From NCBI GenBank assembly GCA_938075415.1, contig CALJHC010000042.1, positions 1 to 64,000 on the forward strand: 64,000 nucleotides of DNA, written 5' to 3'. Source of the DNA: an uncultured Rubripirellula sp. Its GTDB lineage: Bacteria; Planctomycetota; Planctomycetia; Pirellulales; Pirellulaceae. This document shows positions 18,118 through 26,512 of the stretch, one piece after another. The position numbers were made by a program, and so were the translations under genes. Each line of letters opens with the position of its first letter. The stretch's first letter is position 1. The notes under the pieces are model-generated. The model made no database searches. It was not told the origin of the DNA and saw only the letters and a list, made by a program, of their open reading frames with translations.

Positions 18118-18366
18118 TTAAATCTCCACGTCTTCTGCGAAACCACTTTCCAATCCTTTGTTCCGCAGTTCCCAAGTCCACGCTTGGACATCACGATTGT
18201 GAAACCTACGACTTCCGCCATCTTTGAACGAAACCAACTCTTCGTTCTTAATTGCTCTCTCAATCTTCCCTTGTCCGTATCCTGTGAGTTTCATCACATC
18301 CTCTATCGCGAGGATCAACGGACCTCCAAGGTCTTCCAGCGACCTCTCAACCTTCTTTCTTGACAT
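18118..18366 (-). CDS. Small helix-turn-helix (excisionase/MerR-like) DNA-binding protein
   Basis: An 82-residue protein from ATG 18366 (MSRKKVERSLEDLGG); a longer open frame to 18477 is less likely. Its core, ILAIEDVMKLTGYGQGKIER followed by SRRFHNRDVQAW, has the pattern of a winged helix-turn-helix of the excisionase/MerR-like HTH_17 type. It ends 3 nt before the integrase start, so the two genes form one transcript. A role in directing excision of the island, or in repressing the integrase, is inferred from this arrangement. Confidence 0.8.
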   Translation of the reverse strand: MSRKKVERSLEDLGGPLILAIEDVMKLTGYGQGKIERAIKNEELVSFKDGGSRRFHNRDVQAWTWELRNKGLESGFAEDVEI

Positions 18367-18819
18367 CTCAAATCTCCTAACAAATGACCGTGAAAATGCG
18401 TTCACCTGTCCTTCGTTCGTGCCACCTTGTGAGCTTGCTTTTTCACCCTGATTTGCTGGGTAAATCGCTAACCCCATAAGGTAAAGAGAGATAACGATCT
18501 CTCTGAGAACGAACGGAACTAGAACAGTGATCGCTGCCTATTCACTGCTTCTTGTTCTGAGAGTTTGTAAGAGAGTGAGTCTGTCTATTGCCTGATCTGT
18601 GGAGTATCGCAGATGAGTCTGACAAGTCTGGTCAGTAACTTGAGGCATTTGAAATGCGGCTATTCAGCGGCATTCTGAGGGACAAGGGTTAATTATGCTT
18701 TGGCAAATCAGGCAACGACCTGATCCATTGTGTGACGTTTCAGAATGCCTGGTACAAAACTGGGGTGTAGTCAGGAATCCGGGAGTATGGGGATTTTTCT
18801 TATTGGGTTTAGATGTGGC
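18367..18819. other. Island intergenic region with IS3 end remnant
   Basis: No gene supported. At 18700-18772 there is a degenerate IS3-family left end. The reverse strand reads CGTCACACAATGGATCAGGT (start of an OrfA-like frame, with a stop after nine codons), and the terminal sequence CTGGTACAAAACTGGGG lies at 18749-18768. The same OrfA start occurs at 24300-24320. The rest of the stretch, 18480-18700, shows nothing recognisable. Confidence 0.6.
18700..18772 (-). mobile_element. IS3-family left-end fragment
   Basis: Reverse-strand order is terminal TGACTACACCCCAGTTTTGT, a short leader, then codons R-H-T-M-D-Q-V-V-A followed by a stop. This matches the OrfA start R-H-T-V-D-Q-I-V-A at 24317 in the same window. 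Only the first about 75 bp of the element remain. Confidence 0.6.
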
Positions 18820-19590
18820 TCAATGAAGCTTTGAAAACCATTGCTTTGCTTCCTTGATCCATATGTCTTTTGGCTCGACAGTCAATGCTGTTTTTTCTTT
18901 TACCTTGTAAGATGACACCTCATCGCCTGCGATTAATTCCAAGGCATGTAATGCTTCACCTCTTATGCTTCTGTTTGAGATCAATTTCTCTCCGAACCAA
19001 AGAGGAAACTCACCCGGATGATCCAAGGCCTTGACGAGGACAGGAATTGACGAGTCTTCAGGGAATTTGCCCAGAAACTCACAACACTTTTCTGGGGTGA
19101 AAAACATATAATGTTCGGTGTCACGTTCTAGTAGGCGGGAGAGAAATTTCTGGATTGGTGCGCAATCTTTTGTAGTACCGTATCTGTCGAGCAAAAGGTC
19201 AAGCACAGTCTGGTATACATTTTTGCTGGAGGACCCGTTGGAAGGGTTGAAGTGATAGTGCTTCCAAATCAATAGATCATCACTCTCTAGAATCAGAAGA
19301 AGTTGTTCTCGGACTTTTTCCTTAGGCAAACCGAGAAGTTTTTCCCTAGCCTCCTTTTGTCTTTTGAATTCATGTTTCCAACCTGCATCATACGCCTCGA
19401 CCAGTCTCAGTATTTCTTCATCAGGCTCCAACCCTCCCAATACGCTCGCCTGAGACCCTCGCTCGATCAATGGCTCAGCAATGAGTGTTCGCCTATCTGC
19501 TGTAGCTTCTTCATCCTCCTTGAGCTGCACTGCTTGAGTGCTTCGCCCCATGAGCATGACTACCAATAGTGACAATAGAAAATTTTGCAT
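18820..19590 (-). CDS. Secreted hypothetical protein, helical (HEAT-like) body
   Basis: A 256-residue protein with a signal peptide (MQNFLLSLLVVMLMGRSTQA). The mature part is mostly predicted helix, with Glu/Lys-rich segments EKLLGLPKEKVREQLLLILE and SSIPVLVKALDHPGEFPLWF. The second of these and RGEALHALELIAGDE resemble HEAT-repeat units. I do not recognise a family and no catalytic motif is visible. It lies inside the AT-rich island between the excisionase-like gene and a non-coding stretch, on the integrase strand. It is probably cargo of the island. Confidence 0.7.
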   Translation of the reverse strand: MQNFLLSLLVVMLMGRSTQAVQLKEDEEATADRRTLIAEPLIERGSQASVLGGLEPDEEILRLVEAYDAGWKHEFKRQKEAREKLLGLPKEKVREQLLLILESDDLLIWKHYHFNPSNGSSSKNVYQTVLDLLLDRYGTTKDCAPIQKFLSRLLERDTEHYMFFTPEKCCEFLGKFPEDSSIPVLVKALDHPGEFPLWFGEKLISNRSIRGEALHALELIAGDEVSSYKVKEKTALTVEPKDIWIKEAKQWFSKLH

Positions 19591-20174
19591 TTTTCGTTAG
19601 ACGGTAATTGAAAAAATTACGTCCCTCCTGAGTCGAAGAAGTTCAAAGGATTCTCGCCCCAATTTCACTATTCTCCATACTATTCCAACACCACAACTTG
19701 GGCAAGCAACGTCTGCATCTAGTGAGAAAACCAGCATTTCACAATCAACAAGCTCGTCCATATCCCAAACCCGTCTTATCGAACAAGATAGATAAGTAAG
19801 ATGCCGGAGGATAAACTTGCGGGTATCAAGCGAACATTCAATCGTTCACTACTTCAATTCTTGAGCAGATAGAACATGCTTCTGTGGAAATGTAAAACAA
19901 ACATCGCGATAGAGTAGGGAGGAGTTTCAATAACTCCCTGACAACCGCGAATAACTACCTCAACACCTCGTCAACTCTGGCGAGGTTTTTTTGTGTCTTT
20001 TGAGAACCTTACGAATCAAACAGAGGGAAACTTCGGGGAGATGGAAGTGGAGTTACTGAACAACTGACTGACCATCCATAGAAATCAAAAATTAAATCTC
20101 CAAGTGTATAGATATTGTGTACTTGTCTTATGGACAGACAAACAATCAATAACTCAATACATGAGGAGAGAATC
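19591..20174. other. Non-coding stretch with a perfect hairpin and a terminator
   Basis: No gene is supported. The plus strand carries the perfect hairpin GGAGTT-TCAAT-AACTCC at 19921-19937. A terminator-like stem-loop ending in a T run follows at 19965-19992. Together these look like the end of a short transcript or leader. Just upstream of the next operon, TTGTCT (20123-20128) and AGACAA (20136-20141) form a small inverted repeat that could be an operator. Confidence 0.5.
19965..19992 (+). terminator. Rho-independent terminator
   Basis: Stem ACCTCG (19965-19970), loop TCAACTCTGG, stem CGAGGT (19981-19986), then an unbroken T run to 19992. It is the clearest intrinsic terminator seen in the window. 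It points along the plus strand, yet no plus-strand coding gene lies upstream, which suggests a short non-coding transcript. Confidence 0.75.
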
Positions 20175-20447
20175 ATGAGATTGAAAACTGAAGAATTTAT
20201 AGAAGAGTCTTGGCGATGGTTGATCGGACAAGACAACAACTTCAAAAGCAAAGAAGAGTTCACGGAGTGGACAGTTGAAACTCAACCAGAAGTAGACGCT
20301 CACGCAGTCAATAACTATCTCACAAAGATCGTCGCAGATGATCCGTGGAGCGAGAAGAACGCAAAGATCGTGAATGTTCACGAAGAATGGCAGATGAATA
20401 GCGTTCTATCTGGAAGTTTCAAATTTAAGCAGGAGTACGAAGTATGA
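20175..20447 (+). CDS. Small acidic hypothetical protein (island operon gene 1)
   Basis: A 90-residue protein starting at ATG 20175 (MRLKTEEFIEESWRWLIGQD). This start is chosen over an upstream frame because AGGAGAG lies at 20163-20169, a strong ribosome-binding site. The protein is hydrophilic and helical with many Glu/Asp and Trp residues. I recognise no family. Its last codons overlap the next gene's ATG. The AT-rich codon use and strong ribosome site differ from the chromosomal genes around it and agree with a mobile-element origin. Confidence 0.7.
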   Translation: MRLKTEEFIEESWRWLIGQDNNFKSKEEFTEWTVETQPEVDAHAVNNYLTKIVADDPWSEKNAKIVNVHEEWQMNSVLSGSFKFKQEYEV

Positions 20448-20710
20448 ATAAAAGTGAAATGATAAGAGCAGTCGTGAAAGATGATGCCGGAATGAACAAC
20501 GCCGCTATAAAAAATATGGTGAAGATGAAGTTCAACACAATAGTTGAGGCAAATTTAATTCACTATGTACTTGGGAATGAATCAGATCGCACCAAGAACA
20601 GTAAACATCTTCCATATCTGAAAGACAAAGCAAAAGAGTTCATCGTATCGGCGGGAGATTACAGGACTGCACAAATAATACTCGCCTTAGCAGGAGGCGA
20701 ATTGCCATGA
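20444..20710 (+). CDS. Small hypothetical protein (island operon gene 2)
   Basis: An 88-residue basic protein, MNKSEMIRAVVKDDAGMNNA at its start. The segment AAIKNMVKMKFNTIVEANLI is helix-rich and could be a helix-turn-helix, but this is weak. ATGA overlaps join it to the genes on both sides (20444-20447 and 20707-20710), so it is part of a translationally coupled three-gene operon. No family is recognised. It may be DNA-binding or an adaptor for the other two products. Confidence 0.7.
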   Translation: MNKSEMIRAVVKDDAGMNNAAIKNMVKMKFNTIVEANLIHYVLGNESDRTKNSKHLPYLKDKAKEFIVSAGDYRTAQIILALAGGELP

Positions 20711-21117
20711 GAAACTGGAGATACGCGACTACGAGCGAGGACATAAGACCAGAACTTATACAATCAAAAGTTATGAAAGGACTGCTTGGAAAATATGACG
20801 CTTACTCTGGAGGTGATAGAGAAATAATCTTCTTTGATCCCTACGAGAACTTCTTTTTTCAGATGAGTGATATGTCTTATCAGAATACTTGGGAAGTTAA
20901 TATCAGAGATTACATCAGTGAAGATGGAACAATAGACGATAAGTGGCATGAAGTATCTGGAGGAGTTGCGATGCCAGTCTTGAGGGTCGTATACATTACG
21001 CCTCATCGTCGTGGGCAGGGCAGACTCAGAACAATTATGGAAGACTTGACGAGTCTTAGCGATGCAACTTCTGAATCAGTAGTGACTACCCCCCAGTCTT
21101 TGCACCAGGTTGAGTGA
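20707..21117 (+). pseudogene. GNAT-acetyltransferase-like gene truncated by an IS3 end (island operon gene 3)
   Basis: The frame opens at ATG 20707 (MRNWRYATTSEDIRPELIQS) in an ATGA overlap with gene 2. It has a beta-rich N-terminal half. At about residues 97-117 it shows VLRVVYITPHRRGQGRLRTI, which has the shape of the acetyl-CoA-binding loop of GNAT acetyltransferases (R/Q-x-x-G-x-G/A). Soon after, at 21083, the sequence becomes the end of an IS3 element, and the last dozen residues are read from it. The normal GNAT C-terminus is missing. The protein is probably inactive. Confidence 0.6.
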
Positions 21118-21640
21118 GAGAATTGGGGTTGGTAAAGCGGTTGTGTTCTGGAGGCTGAGGCGTAGCCGAAGCCGCAAGAACACAGCCGGCCGCGTATGCG
21201 GCAGGGGTTTGGTAATCCAATGAACTATGGATGCGATGATGGTTGTAGTCGAGTCGCCAGCGATCAATCACCCAGCAAGCCTCCTCGAAGCTCAGGAAGA
21301 TTTCACGGTTTAGCAACTCATCGCGAAGTGTGCCATTGAATGATTCGACATAGCGGTTTTCCAGAGACTACCCTTGGCGATGAACAGTGTTTTGATATCA
21401 GCTTCTTTCAGCCAGCGGCAAATTACCTTGGATACGAATTCTGGGCCGTTGTCACTGCGAAGGCGTTCGGGCGTGCCGTGTACGGCGAACAGATAGCGCA
21501 AAACACTGATCACATCTTGAGCGGTAAACGAAGGCACCACTTCGATCGTCGGGCATTCTCGCGTGTACTCGTCGATCACTACCAGCAACCGAAGTTGGCG
21601 ACCATCCTCGGTCCGTTCCGTCACAAAGTCGTAAGATCAC
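21083..21640 (-). mobile_element. IS3-family right part: OrfB integrase-core remnant
   Basis: The terminal sequence TGACTACCCCCCAGTCTTTG starts at 21083. Reading the minus strand from about 21640, the rve integrase core appears: TERTEDGRQLRLLVVIDEYT, the DDE residues in VVIDEYTRE and RSDNGPEFV. At about 21360 one base is missing, so the frame shifts and the rest, NREIFLSFEEACWVIDRWRL and HRIHSSLDYQTPAAYAAG, continues in another frame. The upstream third of OrfB is absent. The transposase is dead. An OrfA fragment and the matching opposite end lie at 24085-24407. Confidence 0.9.
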
Positions 21641-21891
21641 ACCGAACTTGGTGTTTGAAGAGTCTCAATCAACTAGGTGTCATCGGGAAGGCCTACGGTT
21701 GGAACGACCGCATTACGGATCACGAGTCAGATTGAAAAAACTAGGTGCGTTATCGTCAGTTTTGCATTTTCTGACCAGACGGTAGTCTGCTTGTGTTCTA
21801 ATTTCGGAAGTTAGATTTTCCGAATGTTCTCTGGGCAAGGATTTCTGAAAATCGTCTTGCCAATATCAAGCCTCGCGTGACTGTCAAATTT

Positions 21892-23253
21892 TTAGGTGAT
21901 TTGCTTCGTATCCTGAGCTTCTTCGCTTTTCGATAGGGCAATTCGCTTTAACGCAAGATCCTCACGAATCGATTTGATCATATGGCACAATATTAAATAG
22001 GCAGCATCTGTTTTGAGTTCTTCGGCAACAAGATCTTGTGATGCGTCAAGGTCGACCCTTTCAATGCTCTCGCCAATCCCGGCAAGATGTTCCTGAGTCG
22101 TTGCTCTCAGAAGCTGCTTGCGAATTTCAACACTACGTTCGTAGTAGGTATCGATGTAGTCTTTGGATCGTCGGCGATTCCAAGATGCGAGTCCCTTGAT
22201 TGAACTTCCCAGCAAGACAGCAAGTGTCAGGATGAAGCCCATTAAGTCGACGTGTTTTGCAAGGAATGATGGTTCTCGGCGTTGATAGTATCCGTCTGCT
22301 CCTGAATGCAACGGGAACTGTAAGTTGTGTGTTGCATCTCGTTCACTTAGGCCAGCAAAGATGGGATTAAAGTGCACTAATTCCGCCTTCGACTCAAAGA
22401 GCATCTTGGTGATTTCATTGACCGTTGCATCCGGTACATCTTTATGGCACGCCAGAACGGCGGTGATTCCGAGTGTCGGAATTGGCTTCACGGGATCACG
22501 TCCGTAGGCACGGACTGGAATGATATCGAGTTCTACGAAGGGGTAGGCGGTTCGAAAACCTGTGATTAAATCGTAGACATCCTGTTCATCACCGGTTTGA
22601 TTGAGCGTGATTGGGAGGATTTCCAAGTCGGTATTCCTTAATGCTACCCTGAGTGCGGGTGATCGAAAGCCGGTCACAAAGAATGCCGCATCGAGTTCTC
22701 CGTCTTTCAGTTTTTTCAGAGAGGTCTGCATCTCATCGTATTCCACCAGGCAGCCACCGTAGTCATCACCAAGTGAGTATCTTAGAAGCGATTCAGTTAC
22801 GGAGTGGGTTCCATCCTGTGCACTACCGATGCTCACTTTCTTCTTTGGTAAATCACTTAAGGATCGAATCCCACTTCGGGTATTGACGATGAAATGCAGT
22901 TGTTCTCGGTATAAACCGGCCACGCTACGAATTGATTTTCTAATTGTTGTGTCATTTTGAACGAGGGCAAATTCACATTCCTTTTTCTGTAGTCGCTCCC
23001 CGTTTTGATCACTCCCTTCACTTTCCAAAATCGTGAGTTCAAATCCAACATCGTCCGCAATCATACTTTCAAGTTGATTGCCAACGGCGTGATAGATACC
23101 TGCCGGTGCGCCCGTGCTGACCCGGTATTGCTCAGTTTTTTGTTTGATAGAAAAGTAAACAATGGTGATGGTTATCATCAGGAAAAGCCATGAAAAGAAG
23201 GCTCGGTAAAGCCTTGCTCGAGATGGACGCGTATGCCGTAAGTTGGAATTCAT
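21892..23253 (-). CDS. TAXI-family TRAP-type solute-binding protein, membrane anchored
   Basis: A 453-residue protein. An N-terminal membrane anchor lies at about residues 16-38 (AFFSWLFLMITITIVYF). The TAXI signature follows: YRVSTGAPAGIYHAVGNQLE, then FALVQNDTTIRKSIR and KKVSIGSAQDGTHSVTESLL. A second membrane helix at about 338-356 (VDLMGFILTLAVLLGSSIKG) is followed by a cytosolic helical tail of about 90 residues. TAXI proteins bind glutamate-like or other small solutes for TRAP transport. No TRAP permease gene is nearby, so it may instead serve as a sensor. It lies between the two halves of a split IS3 element, so its neighbours are not original. Confidence 0.88.
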   Translation of the reverse strand: MNSNLRHTRPSRARLYRAFFSWLFLMITITIVYFSIKQKTEQYRVSTGAPAGIYHAVGNQLESMIADDVGFELTILESEGSDQNGERLQKKECEFALVQNDTTIRKSIRSVAGLYREQLHFIVNTRSGIRSLSDLPKKKVSIGSAQDGTHSVTESLLRYSLGDDYGGCLVEYDEMQTSLKKLKDGELDAAFFVTGFRSPALRVALRNTDLEILPITLNQTGDEQDVYDLITGFRTAYPFVELDIIPVRAYGRDPVKPIPTLGITAVLACHKDVPDATVNEITKMLFESKAELVHFNPIFAGLSERDATHNLQFPLHSGADGYYQRREPSFLAKHVDLMGFILTLAVLLGSSIKGLASWNRRRSKDYIDTYYERSVEIRKQLLRATTQEHLAGIGESIERVDLDASQDLVAEELKTDAAYLILCHMIKSIREDLALKRIALSKSEEAQDTKQIT

Positions 23254-23685
23254 TTGTCTGTTAGTTCTATCGAAAGTTTGTCTGTCAATTCTATCGAAAT
23301 TACGGGCAGTGCGTTATCGCTGCAAACGCACGATTCGCTTGGATCTGGGGGCATTTCTCTCAGCCAATTCAGATCACACGATCGAGGTAATGAGTCGCGA
23401 TAGCCTCATTGTCTTGGCGGTTTGCTAGGTTCGTGTTCTCTGGTAGGCAGGCCATGGAGGTGATTGTTTACCGGGGCAGGTGGATTTCAAATCTGCGTAG
23501 CTGTAACGTTTATCCAGTGTTGCACGCTCGGTTCGTTAGGATACCTTTCCCTGCCAAGTCTGATTCCTTCGGTATCTAATTATTGTGTTTTTTTCTAAGG
23601 ATCGGAGAGACTTAAAATGAACGCACCATGTTTTTGAACGGCGCACGGACTGCTGGTGCAGCAGTAGCCAGGAGGAGAGGCGGGT
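23254..23685. other. Non-coding stretch upstream of the TAXI gene
   Basis: No gene, RNA or clear repeat is visible; short frames lack ribosome sites. It presumably contains the promoter of the TAXI gene, but no convincing -35/-10 pair was seen. Confidence 0.5.
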
Positions 23686-23784
23686 ATGTCGATGAGTCGT
23701 TATGAACAAGATGAACAGAATCTACAGTGGGCGGTGGAGAGTCGGCCTTTTCGCATCACAGCCTCATGCCTCTCGAATCCTTAA
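23686..23784 (+). CDS. Possible 32-residue peptide with strong ribosome site
   Basis: ATG 23686 opens MSMSRYEQDEQNLQWAVESR and stops at 23784. AGGAGGAGAGG lies at about 23670-23680, a very strong Shine-Dalgarno sequence, which is the only reason to list it. The peptide is hydrophilic with no recognised family. It could be the surviving start of a gene broken by the rearrangements here, or a chance frame. Confidence 0.25.
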   Translation: MSMSRYEQDEQNLQWAVESRPFRITASCLSNP

Positions 23785-23810
23785 CTTGAATTGATCCGCC
23801 CCAGAGAGAT

Positions 23811-23930
23811 GGGAGCATCTGCTGTCATCTAGGAGCATCTGCTGTCATCTAGGAAGAGTTGCTGTGATTTAGGAACAGTTGCTGGGGTTTAGGAGCAGTT
23901 GCTGGGGTTTAGGAGCAGTTGCTGTTTCTG
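23811..23930. repeat. Six-unit 20-bp tandem repeat
   Basis: Six contiguous units of exactly 20 bp, of type AGGAGCAGTTGCTGGGGTTT. Units 1-2 (with GCATCTGCTGTCATCT) differ from units 4-5 (with GCAGTTGCTGGGGTTT), with intermediate unit 3, which suggests stepwise duplication. The period is not a multiple of three and no gene reads through it. It lies between the TAXI gene and the IS3 OrfA fragment. Confidence 0.9.
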
Positions 23931-24084
23931 CCGCTCGTCATGCAGGGGAAAGACGAGATCCACGAGAAGATGACTCGGCCCATTGTGTCAGCAATGGATT
24001 GGGCGACACCGCAGATCACAGCGCACTTTTTTGACGCTCGATCAGCTGGCAATTGTCCTTGCGGAATCATCGGCCCCCGAGGAA

Positions 24085-24407
24085 CTTTCTAAGCTGGCCA
24101 ACCTCTTCAGCCGTGCGTTTTCTTTCTCCAGAGATTACAGTTGCCTGGCCATCTCAGGTTTCTGCCACCGTACTTCTGACGCCAGCGTTAATACGTCTGT
24201 TCGCTGGCATTGAGTAACGACTTCTAGCAACTTGCAATTTGAGGGCACGTTCTTGCCCTTGCCGAGATCAACATCGGCTTTACGCAGTTTGGCAACGATC
24301 TGATCCACTGTGTGACGTTACTGAGGCTTTCTGAAAGTTCTTTCTTAGCGGTACGCCCGAGCAAGATTCTCTCACTCACAATGGTGCAATTCTCTGGGGG
24401 GAGGTCA
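24085..24407 (-). mobile_element. IS3-family left part: OrfA remnant
   Basis: The left terminus is at 24389-24407 (reverse strand TGACCTCCCCCCAGAGAATT). The OrfA-like frame starts R-H-T-V-D-Q-I-V-A-K-L-R-K-A-D-V-D-L-G-K at 24317, the typical IS3 OrfA helix-turn-helix. It is followed by a stop at 24135-24137, then SLEKENARLKRLA, the leucine-zipper part. It is therefore a dead gene. The opposite end of an element in the same orientation lies at 21083, 3.3 kb away. Confidence 0.85.
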
Positions 24408-24710
24408 GCTGACGAAAATTTTCAGCCGTGACTACTCCGGTAAATCTATGGCTAATGATTTAGTCTGATGGTCGCCTCGAGTGTGGCGTCCGAGATCGCG
24501 AAGCTATCGCCGGCATCTGCTCTGCATGGTCGTTCAGCTCGATCAGAATCGGTTCACTCGGATGATTGAGTGCAGGGGATAAAACAGGCTGGAAACGGCC
24601 GTTTCCTGATTCAAAACGCTGGTTGTGCTAATTATTCCGGGTTGATTTTCTTTTTTTTTGGCGTTTTCAGTCATCACGAGTCGAAAACCATTAAATACGA
24701 AATCGCCTAG
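24408..24710. other. Intergenic region before the porin gene
   Basis: No gene. A perfect 16-bp palindrome, GGAAACGGCCGTTTCC, lies at 24591-24606, and a run of nine T follows at about 24651. The palindrome could be an operator for the porin gene or a relic of a terminator. Confidence 0.5.
24591..24606. promoter_or_regulatory. Perfect 16-bp palindrome upstream of porin gene
   Basis: GGAAACGGCCGTTTCC is fully self-complementary and ends 104 bp before the porin ATG. The length and position fit a dimeric repressor operator. No known regulator motif is recognised. Confidence 0.35.
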
Positions 24711-26186
24711 ATGGGTAATCGACACTGGCAGGAAAAAAGTATCGTGTATTCAAGAGTTGTAAGGGTGCTGTTGTTGATTTTGATCTTGGTGAGTGGTTTG
24801 CGAGCCAGCGATTCCAACGACCATGTCCTGGATAGTGAATCCAACGAAACGTTGGTCAGCAAAACCGCGGCGAAAGCCAATCTGGAAAGCCAAGCGAATG
24901 ATTTTGAGAGCGGGTCAAAACGAGCCTTTCACGGTGATTGGCTGAAGTCGAGGCCGTTCAAAAAGATCCCTTTTGGAGAGAATGGTTGGCTGGATGTTGG
25001 CGGTAGCTATCGCGCGAGACATCACCGCGAGGACAACATTCGTCCCGGTACCGTAGGTGGTCTGTCAGGACTTGATGACACGTTCTGGCTCCATCAAACA
25101 CGGTTGTGGGTGGACGGGCAGTGGAATCCTCGAATCGGATTCCGAGTAGGAATGATTGACGCAGCGAGTGACGGTGAGGTTTTTCCATCTCGAGCCCGAG
25201 AGGTGAATAGACTTGACCTCTATCAAGCTCATGCGAATATCGTGATGCATGAGGGTGAAGGTAAGCTGACGGCCAGGCTGGGACGGCAGGAAATTCGTTA
25301 TGGATCCGCCCGATTGATGATGGCACCCGGTTGGGCAAACCGACGCCGAACTCATGATGGTGTACGGTTTATTTACGAAAGCGAGGATTGGGAAGTAAAC
25401 CCATTCTGGGTTCGACCCGCCATCCGGGATCGCTCGAGTTTCACCACTTTCGATGAAACCAATCCCGACCAGCAGCTGTACGGTATCTTTTCTACGTACA
25501 AGGGTCTGGAAAATAACCAGATTGACTTGTACTGGCTTGCCTTTGATTTGCGTAATTCTGGAAGTGGTGCTCGCTACGACACGCTGGCAACCCGATACGT
25601 TGGTGAACGGAACGATTGGTTGTATGAGGTCGAAGGTGGCGTGCAACTGGGAAGTAACCCTGATGATACAAATCATGTTGCAGGTTTTGCGACGTGTGGC
25701 ATCGGCCGAAAACTATCGTCGTTTTCATGGAAGCCCGAATTGTGGCTTTACTACGATTGGGCGTCAGGTGACGACACCGTCGGAAACGGATTTCATCATT
25801 ACGTTCCTCGGGCTCACTACTACTTGGGCTTCATGGATCTGTTCGGACGACGCAATATCGAAGATCTCAATATTCTATTGACGGCCAAGCCAACGCGTAA
25901 ACTGAGCCTTCTGGCATGGTGCCATTTCTTTTCATTGGCTAACGGCAACGACGTGCCTTACAACTTGAATATGCGTCCTTATGCAGGATTGGCTGCGGGA
26001 TCGGCTGGCAGCCAAACTCTCGGGACTGAGTTGGATTTGATGGTCACTTATGACTTTAGTGAGCAGACCCAGTTTCGCTTTGGGTATTCGTATTTCTGGG
26101 CGGGCAAATTCTATGATACCACGCCCGGCGTTCCGTCTAACGACGATGCAAGTTTCTTGTACAGCCACATTTCATACCGATTTTAA
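24711..26186 (+). CDS. Alginate-export-type outer-membrane porin
   Basis: A 491-residue protein. The N-terminus has a signal peptide (VVRVLLLILILVSGLRAS). ATG 24711 is listed; GTG 24744, preceded by AGGAAAA, is a plausible alternative that would give a tighter signal peptide. The mature protein has the features of the alginate-export family: GGSYRARHHREDN, LGRQEIRYGSARLMMAPGWA, RTHDGVRFIYESEDWEVNPF. It ends in a terminal beta strand finishing with Phe (SHISYRF), the outer-membrane signal. It probably moves an acidic or sulfated sugar across the outer membrane. It is bounded on both sides by IS3 fragments, so it may be foreign or rearranged. Confidence 0.9.
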   Translation: MGNRHWQEKSIVYSRVVRVLLLILILVSGLRASDSNDHVLDSESNETLVSKTAAKANLESQANDFESGSKRAFHGDWLKSRPFKKIPFGENGWLDVGGSYRARHHREDNIRPGTVGGLSGLDDTFWLHQTRLWVDGQWNPRIGFRVGMIDAASDGEVFPSRAREVNRLDLYQAHANIVMHEGEGKLTARLGRQEIRYGSARLMMAPGWANRRRTHDGVRFIYESEDWEVNPFWVRPAIRDRSSFTTFDETNPDQQLYGIFSTYKGLENNQIDLYWLAFDLRNSGSGARYDTLATRYVGERNDWLYEVEGGVQLGSNPDDTNHVAGFATCGIGRKLSSFSWKPELWLYYDWASGDDTVGNGFHHYVPRAHYYLGFMDLFGRRNIEDLNILLTAKPTRKLSLLAWCHFFSLANGNDVPYNLNMRPYAGLAAGSAGSQTLGTELDLMVTYDFSEQTQFRFGYSYFWAGKFYDTTPGVPSNDDASFLYSHISYRF

Positions 26187-26265
26187 GCTCGTCGATAAAA
26201 TGCCGGCCGAAACAATCATTTGTGACGCCAACGGATCGTATTTGTCTTCACGGTCTGTTGCGTCC

Positions 26266-26512
26266 CGCATTCAAATGATGGTTCTCGATGAGTCGCCAGC
26301 GATCCATTTCCCAGCAAGCTTCCTCGCCGCTTAAGAACACCTTACGGTTCAGCAGCTCATCGCGAAGTGTGCCATTGAGAGATTCGACATAGTCGTTTCA
26401 CCAAAGACTGCCGTTGGCGATGGATAGTGTTTGAAACAGCTTCTTTCAGCCAATGGCAATCCACCTTGAATAGAAACGATGGACCGTTTTCACAGTGAAC
26501 ACGTCCGGGGGA
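26266..26512 (-). mobile_element. IS3-family OrfB fragment (decayed)
   Basis: The stretch around 26286-26400 is closely similar to the OrfB region at 21250-21360: the shared blocks are GAGTCGCCAGCGATC and CATCGCGAAGTGTGCCATTG. Frames are broken at several points and only fragments such as HWLKEA survive. Both ends are missing. Confidence 0.75.

Noticed and set aside
18540..18700. Possible CRISPR-like or tRNA sequence
   Set aside because: No repeat-spacer pattern and no cloverleaf could be traced. GTTC-like strings here are isolated.
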